Source: Acanthornis magna (taxonomy: Eukaryota; Chordata; Aves; Passeriformes; Acanthizidae). Taken from it: a stretch of DNA of 64,000 nucleotides. Below, piece after piece: positions 50,557 through 62,567 of this stretch (positions are counted from its first letter, which is position 1; each line of letters starts with the position of its first letter). Position numbers and translations under genes: made by a program. Location: the NCBI GenBank assembly GCA_036785705.1, contig JAWUZG010000056.1, positions 1,427,001 through 1,491,000 of the forward strand, written 5' to 3'. The notes under the pieces are model-generated. The model worked only from the letters and a program-made list of their open reading frames with translations, was not told the origin of the DNA and did no database searches.

Positions 50557-53500
50557 CCTCCCATGGCTCTAATGTTGCTGCTCAGTTGTTAACATTAACA
50601 CTTTATAGCCACCAGCCGTCCTATGCCATCCTCTCCTGGTGCTCTCCGCAGTCAGCCTTGGAAGTGTTTGAGGCAGGAGGGGGAGACAATCCTGCATTGC
50701 CTCAGCCGTGATGTTTTTATTGTCTGCAGAGCAAAGGCAGCAGGGTCAGGGTTCCGTGGGCTGCAAGGCTCTCTAAAGCAGGTGGCACTGCTCAGGGAGA
50801 CAGCTGGCTGTGGCTCCAGCAGCTTCCGCCCTTTACAGCTCCTCTCCTCTAACTCATACAGAGAAACAGTTGGCTGGGAGGCAGCTAGGAATATGTGCCC
50901 AGGGGAACAAACATTGAGGCATGCTGAATAGCACCTGCCCATAAGATGTCCAGAAAAACAGAAGTGCAAATGCACCCTCCAGCAGAGGAAACATAATGAG
51001 AACTAAAACAATATTCTGACACTGCAGTGAAAATTCCCTAGTATAGCTAACAGTCTCTCCATCTTATCTGAGAGTGAAAGTCTTCAATTTCCTAACAAGC
51101 AGAAGGTGATTTCAAGTCCATCTACTCCCTGTACAGCACCTCTTTGCCACCAGAGTGCATCCTTGCAGCTTGCACCAGGCACATCCCTTCTTGCTGCAGC
51201 TTCAAGGTACCTTAAATCTTGACTTGCCTTGTACCAGCTGCCCTTAGCATAGCCTCTGATAAGCAGCTGTTTGCAAATGCTTAGTTTGATATAAGATCTG
51301 GTTTAAAGCATAGCAAATCAATGGGATGGTAAGAAAACGCCTCGTAACCAGATTTAAGATAGGTATTGTGTATTGGCACACTAACAAAACACTGCTAGAA
51401 AAACAGTATCCACAGCAATACTGCAGTTCTCTCTGGCCAACTTTCTGAGATTTCCTTGCCATACCACTCTTTTCCCTAACATGCCAACAACAAAGGAATA
51501 ACTAACCCTAGCATTTTAACTCACAATTCCTTACCAGGTACTGGCTATGTCTTTGTCAGCATTGTAAAAAAGTGTTTTTGTAAGGTAAACTTCTCAGCAG
51601 ATGATGTCCAGGCATGTTTCTAGGGATAGGAACCAAGGTGAATAGAAATAACACAATATCTGAAGTGTATGCTTGATATTACACCAAGTTTAATAAACCC
51701 AGGACTTTGAGACTTGTGTGTAAACCAGGCACAGGGAAAGCTGATGGAAACAGAAGTCTCAGGTTCCCTCTACTAGAAAAAGCTGTTCTATCTTTTTGTG
51801 GATTTTGACCTAGCCAGCTGGACTTGTTCCCTCCTGTGCTTGCCCTGCATAGCCAGGTACAGAGTTGGAGACCTAAAGAGATCGTTGAGTATTTCCTGCC
51901 TTAGTCAAAGAACATTCTTGCCGAGACCCTATGAATTAGAAGAAGCAGCATGGCTGATCCCCAGACAGGCTATTTCATTGCTACACACATCTTTCTGGAA
52001 CTTCACTGCTGTCTTCCCAGAAACCACTCCCTCTGGGAATGATCTCGTACTTTACAGAAGTTGATGCATCACTTCTGGTATTTCCACAATTTCTCAGTCA
52101 CGACTAGCCTTGAAAAAAGCCACTATAAATCCCTAGCAATCCCATTTCAGATATAAAGGCTCTACAGATTATACAGTTATTCCTGATAATTTTTCCCGGG
52201 CTGATAAAAAGTTGAATAGTTTTGATTTACAGCCACACTGCATTGTTAGACTCTGTGTGAGGTCTCTGTTCCTGATACTTTGGGAGACTGACTGGTCTAG
52301 AAGCTGTGCCAAAGTGATGGGCACCCAGACAGCTGGACCACGGCCCCAGCTTTGTCACACGCCCTGCACAGGGGACCTCACAACTGCCACATGAGGTCAG
52401 GCAGGTCACAGAGCCTGCTGGTGCCTCCCTTTCATTTCCACCTGTCATCTGTCTCATCTCTTTAGACTGCGAGCTCTGCAGAACAAGGGTTTCTTCTTAC
52501 AATAAACACAGTCAAGATCACAGGTGTGGTTTCCAGACACAACTGCAGCACATTGGGAAGCACAAAAGCAGAGATGAGCTATTCTCTGAGACTGTCCACA
52601 GCATGAGGCTGGTGAGGCCCAAGAAGTGCTGCCAGAAGGATGTGTCAAGGGCAGAATTCATGACGAAAAAGATTGCTCATCTGAGCGTCTAAAAGCAAAT
52701 GAGTGTGCACATTACAGTCATTAAATTCACTTAAGAGGCAGACAACTAATGTGATACACATTAGTGAGACACAGTTGTAGACAAAGAACAGGCAGTGTTG
52801 TCACTGAAGTGACCTCATTAATAAATATTGGAGGCTGTTCTAAGTTTCTCAATGACCTAAAAGGATTTTTATTTTCAACTCCTTAAAAAGGAAGGAAGAA
52901 AATTTTCTTGCAGAAGAAAGGAGGATTAAACAGGGAGATCAGGATTAAACATATATCTGTTTTCCTTGGTTAAACAGATATATGTCAGAGAAAAATACTT
53001 ATAGTGATGAGGGGTGGTTATAAATATGTAACAGTCTTGGATGTGAAAAGAGAGGTGCATATTGGTGTGAAGTGGTGGCACTCCTACTAGCAAGAAGACA
53101 ATAGTTTCTGGTGAAAAAGCAAAATAGAGCAATAGAGAACAGCACTTTTTTAAAAACACCACAAATCCCCAAACCTCTCATAGGTTGCAGAGGCCACTAC
53201 TAGAAAATATGAACAAGAATCTGATCCCAAACCAGATATAAACATGTCCCAAATCTCACACAAGCAGCTGATGAGTAACAGCTCTGGGCAGGCAGGGATT
53301 CATAACCAGAAAAGGAAGTCAGACCTGAGTAGAAGGCTGGCCCTGGGCTGGAGAAGACAGTAGGGCAACAGGCCTTAGGCTGGCCGGGAAAGGCCAAGGT
53401 ACAGTAGGTTTAATGAATTTTTGAACTGAACATCTCAGCTCAAACACTCTGAAACTGTGACTTTTCACTCATCAGCTGACAGGTTCTCCATCAGTAAAAC

Positions 53501-56500
53501 AGCCAAAACAGGCAGTGCAAGATAAGGAGGAATTCTAAGTTTAGAGCAGTTGGATTAGCAAAAGGAGGATTTCCTGCATCTCAGCAATTAAGAATCAGCT
53601 GCTACAGCTGTACCTGCCAGTTACTGGGGTTGGACTTTTAGGAATTAGGAATTATTATTCTTTACTTTTATCTCACATCACTAACAAATCAGTTAATCCA
53701 GAACAACTTCTGGTTGTATGTCTGAATGAGCACTCTCCAATGGGAGGTTTGTAACGCAGAAGTTGATCCCTCTGTTTTAAAGAAAACTTCCCTACTACAA
53801 ATAAATGTGAAGTAGCACAATTATGTTCTCCCAGCATACCACCAGGCACTGCTTACCATCTCTTTTCAAGAATTTCAGGCAGTAGGTCAGATCCTGCTTT
53901 CAGGCATATGTGATTAGCTGGGGATCAAACCCATCACAGGTGAAAACACAGCTATGACAACCAGGTCAATGGGTGTGCTCATACCTGCCTTTGGAAGTCC
54001 GACCATAGGTTAAATGGTTTGCAGAGCACTGCCTTAGTTTTCCTATAATTTTAATAAGCTGAGGCACAGTCTGCTAAGCTATTTTCCACAATTTACAGTA
54101 GGAGAAAATGTCATCCAAAACCAGGGACTGGTTTCATCTTTCTACCCTCTTCTGGGCTCCAAACAGATCTGAGAGAAAAAATCAATTCCACTCATTTTCT
54201 GCAATATTACTCATTTGTAAGAAAAGACAGGCAACCAGCAACAGGCAAGCCAAGGACATCGGTGCATGAAAGAGGCACCACTGTGACCTGTTCTTTGGTC
54301 TGGGCAGCCTGAAACACCATTCTGTTACTACAACAAAATTTGGTTTTATAGCCACTGCTAAGAAGTTTTGAGCTGCCCCTCAACCTGGACAGGGGAACTG
54401 GCACAAACTTTGACAGTGACATTACCTGTGAAAATGTCAGCTGGAAATGGCTCCTGGTTTTCTACATGTCAGAGCTGGGCGAGGAATCGGAAGACTTCCC
54501 ACTTGATGGGAAGTGGTCATATGGACAAACAATGGGACAAAGTACCAGGTTTTTGCTGGTGCCACTACTGATCCACACGTAGCAGCTGGTACCTGGATCA
54601 GTGATTCCTGGGCTTTCCCTCGGCAGCATGGCTCTGTCCCAGAACTTTGCTGGGCTTTTGTGCACAAGGAAGCCCTCAATACCTGTCGGCAGAAGCTCTG
54701 AGACAGGTCTGGAGAGCTTCATGTCAGCTGCCACCTCCCTGCTTCCCTGGTTTTAGGAAAGCCAAGGAAGACAATTAACTTGTGGGTCAAGATCCTCCAT
54801 TGCCAAACAATACAGAAAGACAGAATTTGTCCTCCTTCTTCAGGCTCCCTCTATCAGTAATTGCTGCTGGTATCTTTAATATCCAGGCGGATAAAGCAAT
54901 GACCCAGCAGCAGTGAGGGCTCGGAGCTGTTCTTTCCTTGCAATCCAGGTTTAAGAGGCCCAGTCCTCTTCCAACCCCTGCAGCAGGTGCTTAAAGCAGA
55001 CAGCAAGTGATGAGTCAGCCCACTAACAGCAGGAGACTTGTATTCATTATTTATCACTCTCAGGGGTCCCTGTGCTGCTTGGAGATGGCCTCCATCTCCT
55101 ATCAATCATTTAACACGTTCCAGTTCAGTGCAGTTAATACAGCTCAGAGCACGGATCTTGTCCAGAAGAATCTCTCACTTACTGCTGTTTTTGTGCAATC
55201 TCCTCCCCAGTCTCATGTTCCTTCACCAGCCTTATAACCTCTTGGCAGTGGTTCAGCTCTTTTTCACTTTAAAAATTCATCTGGTGTTCACAAAAGGTGC
55301 CGAACTGCCAGCACTCAAAACTGCAGCCTGATGTTCTCCCACAGAGCAGGTACTGCAGGCACAGGGAGATTGTGTTGTGTGGCACTGACCTGATAATTCA
55401 TCCTAGTCCTTTTTATGAGGCACAGTCTTTGGAGGTCAATTATTTACATTTGCAAGCTAAGTAGTTTCTCACCTTCTAGGTGAGAATATGCAAGGTCCAT
55501 ACAGAGTTGGACTAAATACCCCTCTCACCCCAGCATCCTGGATTTCCTGGTGTCTCAGGGAAGAAGGCAAGACGGAAAGCACTAGTCCCAAATACCCTTC
55601 TACAGACTGCAGCTCACAGACTTCCTGAGTTTGAGGTATTTAGTGATGCTTAGAGAGTACGAATGTCTCTTTCATATACTAGTTCATGGAAGTCTTTGGC
55701 ATCTACAGTCCTACAACATTCCCACATCTTATCTACCTGTTGCAATAACCCTCATATTCTTTTCCATGTTGTGAACCTCCCACATGAGGTTCACATGACC
55801 AGAGAAAACACTGATAATTGTTGCCTCATCTGCCAATGACCTACCACAAAATACAGGACAAAATACAGCATATGTCTGTAACTCTGCTTTACCTGGGTCA
55901 GAACAGGAGTTAAAACAAGCAGGCTTTTCTAGGACATCTCTGAATGAAAAGCTCTGTAATGTGCAGTTTTGCTATGAGGTGGACGGGGGTTATAGCCTAA
56001 CAGACAGGCAACAAGGTTAAACTACCAATTCATTAAATGGTAGCTTAGGCACTGCAGCTAGTCTGGAGCTAATAGGAAACACACTCTTAGAAGCAGGCCT
56101 GGAGCTCATTGGCATTGATTTATGTGAACAAGGAAAGCAGCTGTTGCTCTTTCTCCTGGTGCAATTCTAAATTGCTTAAGTTCACTGGAAAGTTCATTGG
56201 TTGGTTTTCACCTGGGCAGAGCAGAACAAACTGGCAGTGAGCATATTTATTCTTCAGAGCTTTGGACAAAGCCAAAGTGCTTTAGTCTGTCTGCCTGAGA
56301 ACCAGGGAATACATATTTTGCAGATTATGACTTTAGAAGAGTTCTCTCCAAAAAAGACAAACATGGATTACTCCCATGGAATACTCAGTATTTCACAACC
56401 ACAGCTACTTTCCTTAACTCATTTCTACAACAATACACAGCAATGCACTTCAGACAATACCATGTATTTGTGTTTGCCAGGCAAAGTCTATTAACTCCAC

Positions 56501-57081
56501 TTTAAGCACTAGCAAGTGTTACTACTTGTGCCCATTTTCTACCCAAATATTTTAAGAATTCTTGGGATGCCTATATCTTCTGCAATACGTTATGTAAAGA
56601 CAGTATCTTTCTGATAGCTTTGGCAATAATTGCTCCACACTACCAATCGTGACAGGAACTTTCATTTGTCTCCCAGACTTTTCCACAACTTATTTATGTG
56701 CATCTATTCTTAAGGCAGTGCATTCCTCATGATTACACAGGAGACAGACTGGCAAATATCCTGTGTTAAGTAATCAGTCGCAGTAACTGTGCTCTTAACA
56801 TGACAGCTCTTCACTCAGCGACTTTGCAAAAGAAGCTCTGCTATTTAGAACTGTTATTTTTATTTTTATTTTGAGCTTACACAGTAAGAGATTAAGCCTG
56901 AATTGTCCTCAGGCTAAATGAACATGAAGTCTGTGGGAAGTTAGAGTATATGAAATCTTGTGTGGCTCTGTTTTCCTCTGGGTGGACTGGGAATGACACC
57001 TAACTAGCTAATGGAATCCAGCTTGAGCAAGGTAAAATCTCTCATGATTTTATCCAACTTTAAGTTATAAATATTCAGAGT

Positions 57082-57245
57082 ACAGAATCATAGAGTCAGA
57101 AGAAAGTTTAGTTGTAAGAGACCTTATATGTCATCTTGTTCCACCCCCCGGCCATGGGCAGGGACACCTTCCACTAGACCAGGTTGCTCCAAGCCCCATC
57201 CAACCTGGCCTGGAACACTTCAGGGATGGGGCATACACAGCTCTT
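57082..57245 (-). mobile_element. CR1 LINE 3'-end fragment
   Basis: AGAATCATAGAGTCAGAAG at the left matches the reverse complement of the terminal CR1 octamer repeat (ATTCTATG). The core CCATGGGCAGGGACACCTTC, then CACTAGACCAGGTTGCTCC and CCCCATCCAACCTGGCCTGG match a well-known bird CR1 3' sequence closely. The element is on the minus strand, 5'-truncated as is usual for CR1, with its 3' end near 57082. It is better preserved than the 13-kb copy, so a younger insertion. The short plus-strand open frame starting at 57128 is made of this repeat. Confidence 0.85.
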
Positions 57246-58914
57246 TTTATTTAAACCATGAACATGAAAAGCTTTATTGTCTTGGATCAAAAAATTTCAC
57301 ACCGTGCTTCACATGCAAAAATATCAATTATGACCCTATGCTGTAGAAAGTAGGAATGTATGTATATTTGCACAACAAAAGGTGGGGGGAGATTAAACAG
57401 AATGAGCAAGAGCAAAATACTGAAATAACTGAATCTCATTGCAACGAATACTCGTGATAAATGTAAGATTTGAATGCAAAAAGAAAACACCCTGGCACAT
57501 TAGGCTCAACCTGAGCTGCATCTGCAGTGTGGTGAATGAGCATCATGTCAAATCCAAGATTCACGCTGCAGTTCCTTTCCACATCATTTCTTCTGGGAAC
57601 AGCAGTGCCAATACTCCTCATCTTTATGCTTATTCACAGCTCTTTACATGCACCTGCCTGCTCTCACAGGACTGCCACAAATTAGCACACCGTTAATTGT
57701 TACAGATGGAAGAGCACAGAGGATTTCTGAGCTGGGCACAGCAGCCTCCCTTGCTGCTGGGCCAGCGTTGCTTTCACAGACACGTTGATCCCACAGGCCA
57801 CGGAGCAGGGCAGGTTTCCCAGCTCACTTCCCACAGCAGTGCAGAACCTGACACAGCTGCCAAGGACCTGAGGAGCTCTGTGCTGCCACACCGCAGTCCT
57901 GCCATGAGCCACAGGAGAGAACTGAAAGCCAGCCTGGGGACAAGCCTATGGGATTGGGCTATTTTGGCATCCAGGACACACCATCCTCAGAGATGGGAGA
58001 AAGCTGAAGTGGACCATGAGCTTTGGCAGTACCCACACTTTCCCCACACTGAAACTTTGCTTCTCAGTGGTTTCTGCTGCCTCTTTGATTCCTTAGAAGC
58101 TGCTCTCAAAAGCTGCCCCCAAAAGCTGCCCCATTCAGTGCTGTTTCAGCTGGCTGCTCACTTTGTCACCTACCATTCAACATTTACAGGTGGTTCCCCT
58201 GAGGAGAGCCCCCTCTCTTTCCATGTCTTGCTCTCCTGCAGACCCGTGGAACAGGCTGCAGTATAAACACAGCTGCATCTGCAACCTCCAAGGGATCTAA
58301 TGCACAGACACTCACTCAGCTTCTCTAGCACTGTGCAAGAAGTGAACTCAGCAAACTTTTTAATACAATATTCCACATTTTGATTTCTTACTTGAGTTTA
58401 TCGTTACATCAGCATAGGAGTATTTGCTTGACTGACAGCTGGACTGAAATTCATGCAGCTCCATTTTTAGGCTGCAAGAGTGTTAAGAAAACCATGAATA
58501 CTAATACACTTTATAGAACCCGAGTGCATGAACCAACACACTTTTATGACTCATCTGTGACACTATTTACGCATTCTAAAGAGTGAGAAGTTGAACAAAG
58601 CACAGATGGTCTACTTCACATCGAAAAGAAATTCATATTTTCATACTCCATGACAGAAGTTTGAATTCAGTGAGGCATTGTAATAGATAAGCTGGAACTG
58701 CTGACATTTGCAAGCAGCTAAATGGCTCAGTATCGAGTGCTGCAGGCATAAACTCCAGCTGACAAAACAGTTTCTCTTGAGTTTATTGGGAGGTTAATAC
58801 AGGATGGATTGTGATGATAATGGCTTTCAGGTTCAGCCCTTTGTGGAAAGGTCAAACCACAAGCACAAATATACTACAGACCCCAGCACTGCCAGAATCA
58901 TTGCAATTTAGCAG

Positions 58915-58930
58915 AATTGTAATTACAATT
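58915..58930. repeat. 16-bp perfect palindrome with homeodomain cores
   Basis: AATTGTAATTACAATT is its own reverse complement and contains TAATTA, the palindromic site for paired homeodomain dimers. It lies among other factor-type words (see findings). Confidence 0.85.
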
Positions 58931-59100
58931 GTTGCATCTACAACTGGAACCAGAGGTCACAGGTAAAAGCCTCTTCTGAGTTCTTGCTGAGCATGCTATA
59001 TTTGCTCTTTCATAAGTCAGGCTTAAAACAAGCACAGAATGCAGCCAGGAAGGAGCAGTGCACAGGTGGATGTGGTTTGGATTTTTTGGTGGTTTTTAAA

Positions 59101-59132
59101 TTTGTTTGTTTGCTTGCTTGTTTGTTTTTTTA
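59101..59132. repeat. (TTTG/TTGC)n microsatellite
   Basis: About 32 bases of TTTG tetramers with two TTGC variants, ending in a T run. Confidence 0.8.
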
Positions 59133-60579
59133 AATAAAATGCACCTCAGAAATATTTGCTACAAGTATTATTCAAGCCTCTACCTATCTAAAGGACTGAG
59201 GAGAACATTTGTTTGCCATTAGTGGAAGAGGATCTCATGACAGCCAAAAGAAAGAAAAGCAGTTTTCTAACTCTCTTAAGAAAAAAATCTTGTTCCAATC
59301 CCCAGCTACATATGTTTTCCTAATTGTCACTCTTTCTTAACTTTTCCCGTCAGAAACTTAAATACTAAGCATTTATTTTAATAAAAGTTAGATATATTGT
59401 ACATGTAATTAGCACATGCAGGTAAATATGTTGTCCCAATGGATTCTACTGATGATAATTCTGAGGAAAAAGCAATATGGGATCTGGGAAACTTGGACAT
59501 TTGATTGTGAATCCTTCGATTCTGATGGATTATGAAATGTTGTACAAATTTTTTGTAATAGACCCCTCCCTTTTAGTCAGTTCTGAAATGCATAAATGCA
59601 TTATAAACTTCACTACTCACATAGCAAGGCAGGCAGTTTATCTATTACACTCATTCAAATCATCGTTTCTATTGCAAAAGTAATTGCTCAGACTGGGAAT
59701 CTGGGAGAGAAAGGTTAAATATCTGCTCTTAAAACACAAAGATCTTGAGCCCAAACTTTTCATGATTGAAAATTAAATTCTAATTATTGCTTGCTCTTAC
59801 AATAATTTCTGTCTTGTGCCTGAGAAATTTCCTGACAGATTTTAACCAAACGGACATGTTTCCAGTGAGGTGCAGCTGTAATGTCTTGCAATGAGAAACA
59901 TTCCATCAAAACATTCCCAGGCAGCTCTTCTTTTAATACAATTTGTTCATTTAATGATCAAGCTTTTCTAGTAACTCTAGAAACAAAAACATTGAAAGGC
60001 CCAGCCTCACTCATACTATGTAACTGTTTTTTCTTTCTACTTGCAGCCACAGTTTTGTGGCTGTGTCCAGAGTGGCTCTACAAGCTGAAGAGGTGCCAGC
60101 CTGAGAGATGTGCATTTAACCAGCAAAGTTTAGGGTATTTACTAGCCAGGTTTCAGCACACCTCAGGCATTGGGCCAATACCACTGGAGACAGAAGGACG
60201 TACTAGCAACTCACTTAAAATTTTAAGCACGCAATGAAAAGAAAGATTTGAGTCAAGATAAAAATATCACCTCTATAGTCCTTGGCACAGGGAGAAGCAG
60301 AAGAAACAAATCTCCTGGAAATCCTTGTAACTGTGGGAAAGGCAAATGACACTGGAACTAAAGAAAGCACAAATTCTTTTTCACCTGAATAGCCTTACAA
60401 AGACAGAGAGCATCAGCAGCTGCTACTCTCAGCCACTGGGAGCCAAAGCTGATAAGAAGAAGCAGAAGAGAGGGAAAAAACCCCAAACTTTACAGCCATT
60501 AGCACTGACATCCAAGGACAATGAATGCCCAGCTTTCACACAGGAATGGCTACAGGGACTTTCTGTTTAAATTTATGGT

Positions 60580-60650
60580 AAAGAATCACTTAATGTGATT
60601 TTAACACATTGAAGTCACATGATTCTTTAATCACGTTAAGTGTGATATGA
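60580..60650. repeat. compound inverted repeat, about 70 bp
   Basis: AAAGAATCA at 60580 is mirrored exactly by TGATTCTTT at 60620. In addition AATCAC...GTGATT forms a local hairpin at 60584-60600, and the 60628-60648 segment is an imperfect reverse complement of it. It may be the remains of a small palindromic transposon or a hairpin RNA. No known family was recognised. Confidence 0.6.
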
Positions 60651-62554
60651 GTTCCTTACAGAAATGATGAATTAGAGGAAGCATAAACTACAGTAGAGGA
60701 TTACCTACCTCACAGTATATAGGTGTAGCTGACCCCTATATGTATCTGCCAGAAAAACATCATCTTTAGCTACACTTAGGAGAGGCACATCCAGCATAGA
60801 TATTCTAAACCCTGTGTGCCACCACACTTGCACAAGTCATTCCTAGTGGTCTCTAACTATTATTTTTCTAACAACTCTGTCTCTACTTACCTCCTGCACA
60901 TCAGCATTGTGCTTGCCCTAAAAAAAACCATCTAGGGCCAGATCTGGATGATCGGTCAGTATCAGACACAAACCTTCCTCATGGGAAAATCTCTTTCATC
61001 AAATTTTAATGCTTGCTTCCAACCCTGCAGCTTCAGCCACAAGGCACAGACGATAAAATGAATCTCCATCGTCATTAAGTGTACAATTTTGAAAGTTCAA
61101 GAGTGCCCATAATTCCATTTGGATTTCCATTTAGGATGAGACCACTGTTCCACAAATTACACTGCCTATCAAATACACAGCTTTTGTAAAGGGACACTAA
61201 ATCTTGTTTCCTAATACTGTCTCAGTGATCTCATGTCATAAGTACAAGAACACAGACAGAGAAAAACAGGGAAGGAACTTTTCAAAACCCTCTTGATAAT
61301 CCCATTATGCTGCTCCTTCTAAAAAAATATTATAAATTTGAGAAACAGACAATTTGCATCCTGGATGTCTATTAGCAAAGTCATTACAATCCCATTATTA
61401 TATAAGATTACAATGTAAAAACAACTTCAGTGCAATGCAGCAGAGACCCACTGATGATCTTTCAGAATGAAATTATAACAAGCTTCCTCTGAAGATGAAA
61501 CCACAAAGAAAATTGGACAGTTTTAATACAGCTTCTACAGCTTTTCAAAATAACATAAGGAATTAAAACTGTAATTTAAATGAATACTCTATTATAGACA
61601 AGAAAGCACAGCGACATGCGAGCCAAGTACTTCTGCATTTGATTGTTTTTGGCCTGCCCAAGTGTTACCATTTCAGTGTCTATTCTGCAGTAGATGATGA
61701 CACCTGATTACAGCAGATCTCATTTACGTGAAGTGAATTTATGGCTGGACATGAACTACGTGTGTCGTGACATTCCAGTCCACACAGACAGGAGAGTGGC
61801 ACAGAAATGCTGCAGAGCCCCAGCGAGCAGAGCTGCTGCTTGGCAATGCAAAGCACCCGTGTGAAAGGGTGCTCTGCACAAAAACATTTACAATTGTTCA
61901 TGAATCACCTAAAGGTTTAGACCCCAGCTCAACGTAACTTCTCAATGGATATTTTGTTCTAAGCATGCATCCAAATTTCAGTACTTTTCCAAAAGTGGGT
62001 GGATATTTGCACCAGGTCCTAACACAGGTGGAATAAATGCCATATTTACGTATTACTTCAGTCTGAGTAGGCAAATAATGTCTGGGTGATTTAACTAAGG
62101 AAAGATTGTTATTGATGTAATATATTTCTCAGCCCTTTTAAAATAAGCCAATCAATAGTCCTTCCATTTCCTCTCTATCCCACTGGACTACAGTAGCAAG
62201 ATTATTTTTCCCCAATATTCATCCTAGTTTTCCATTAACTTAACATTCATCCTCTGACTAATCCTTGAAATAATCTACTCTCCTCTTCAGTGCTAGGATC
62301 CTCTAAAATGATTATATAATAAAACACACACTATATCTGTTGTTTATATATTGTGGATTGCATTTCTTTTAAAGATAAACCCACACTAAAGCCTAGATAC
62401 AGCCACTGCTGAGGGAAGGGTTAGATGGACAGAGCTCAAAACAAACCTAATTCTTACACCCCTTTTTGGTCTCAGACCAGCTTTCAATTAATGTATCAGG
62501 ACCCTCCACTGGCCCAAAATAGAGCAGAATTTGGACAGCTGTTATTTGAAATGC

Positions 62555-62567
62555 TATAAAGGGGCGG
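62555..62567 (+). promoter_or_regulatory. TATA box abutting a GC box
   Basis: TATAAA runs straight into GGGGCGG on the plus strand, with an E-box (CAGCTG) about 20 bases upstream. No coding exon follows within the window, so this is a promoter-like motif only. Confidence 0.2.

Larger units (their letters stand above)
41461..57081. other. upstream intergenic region, middle part
   Basis: About 15.6 kb with no recognisable exon. The longest open frames are 112 codons or so at 45.1-45.7 kb and 119 codons at 48.1 kb. They lack family resemblance and overlap frames on the other strand. An AT-rich stretch at 44.6-44.95 kb looks like possible conserved non-coding sequence (see findings). Confidence 0.65.

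Noticed and set aside
52395..52450. MIR-like words (GGCAGGTCACAGAGCCTG... CCTGTCATCT)
   Set aside because: Too diverged, and missing the CAGTTTCCTCAT core.
53627..53660. Possible CR1 word (CTGGGGTTGGACTT)
   Set aside because: Only about 12 bases match and no flanking CR1 sequence follows.
55494..55552. Possible plus-strand CR1 3' end (GTTGGACTAAATACCCCTCT)
   Set aside because: It shares the GTTGGACTAGATGACC-type start, but the match decays quickly and the terminal octamers are missing.
57697..58266. 189-codon plus-strand frame
   Set aside because: No recognisable family, domain or splice context. This length can occur by chance in locally GC-richer DNA.
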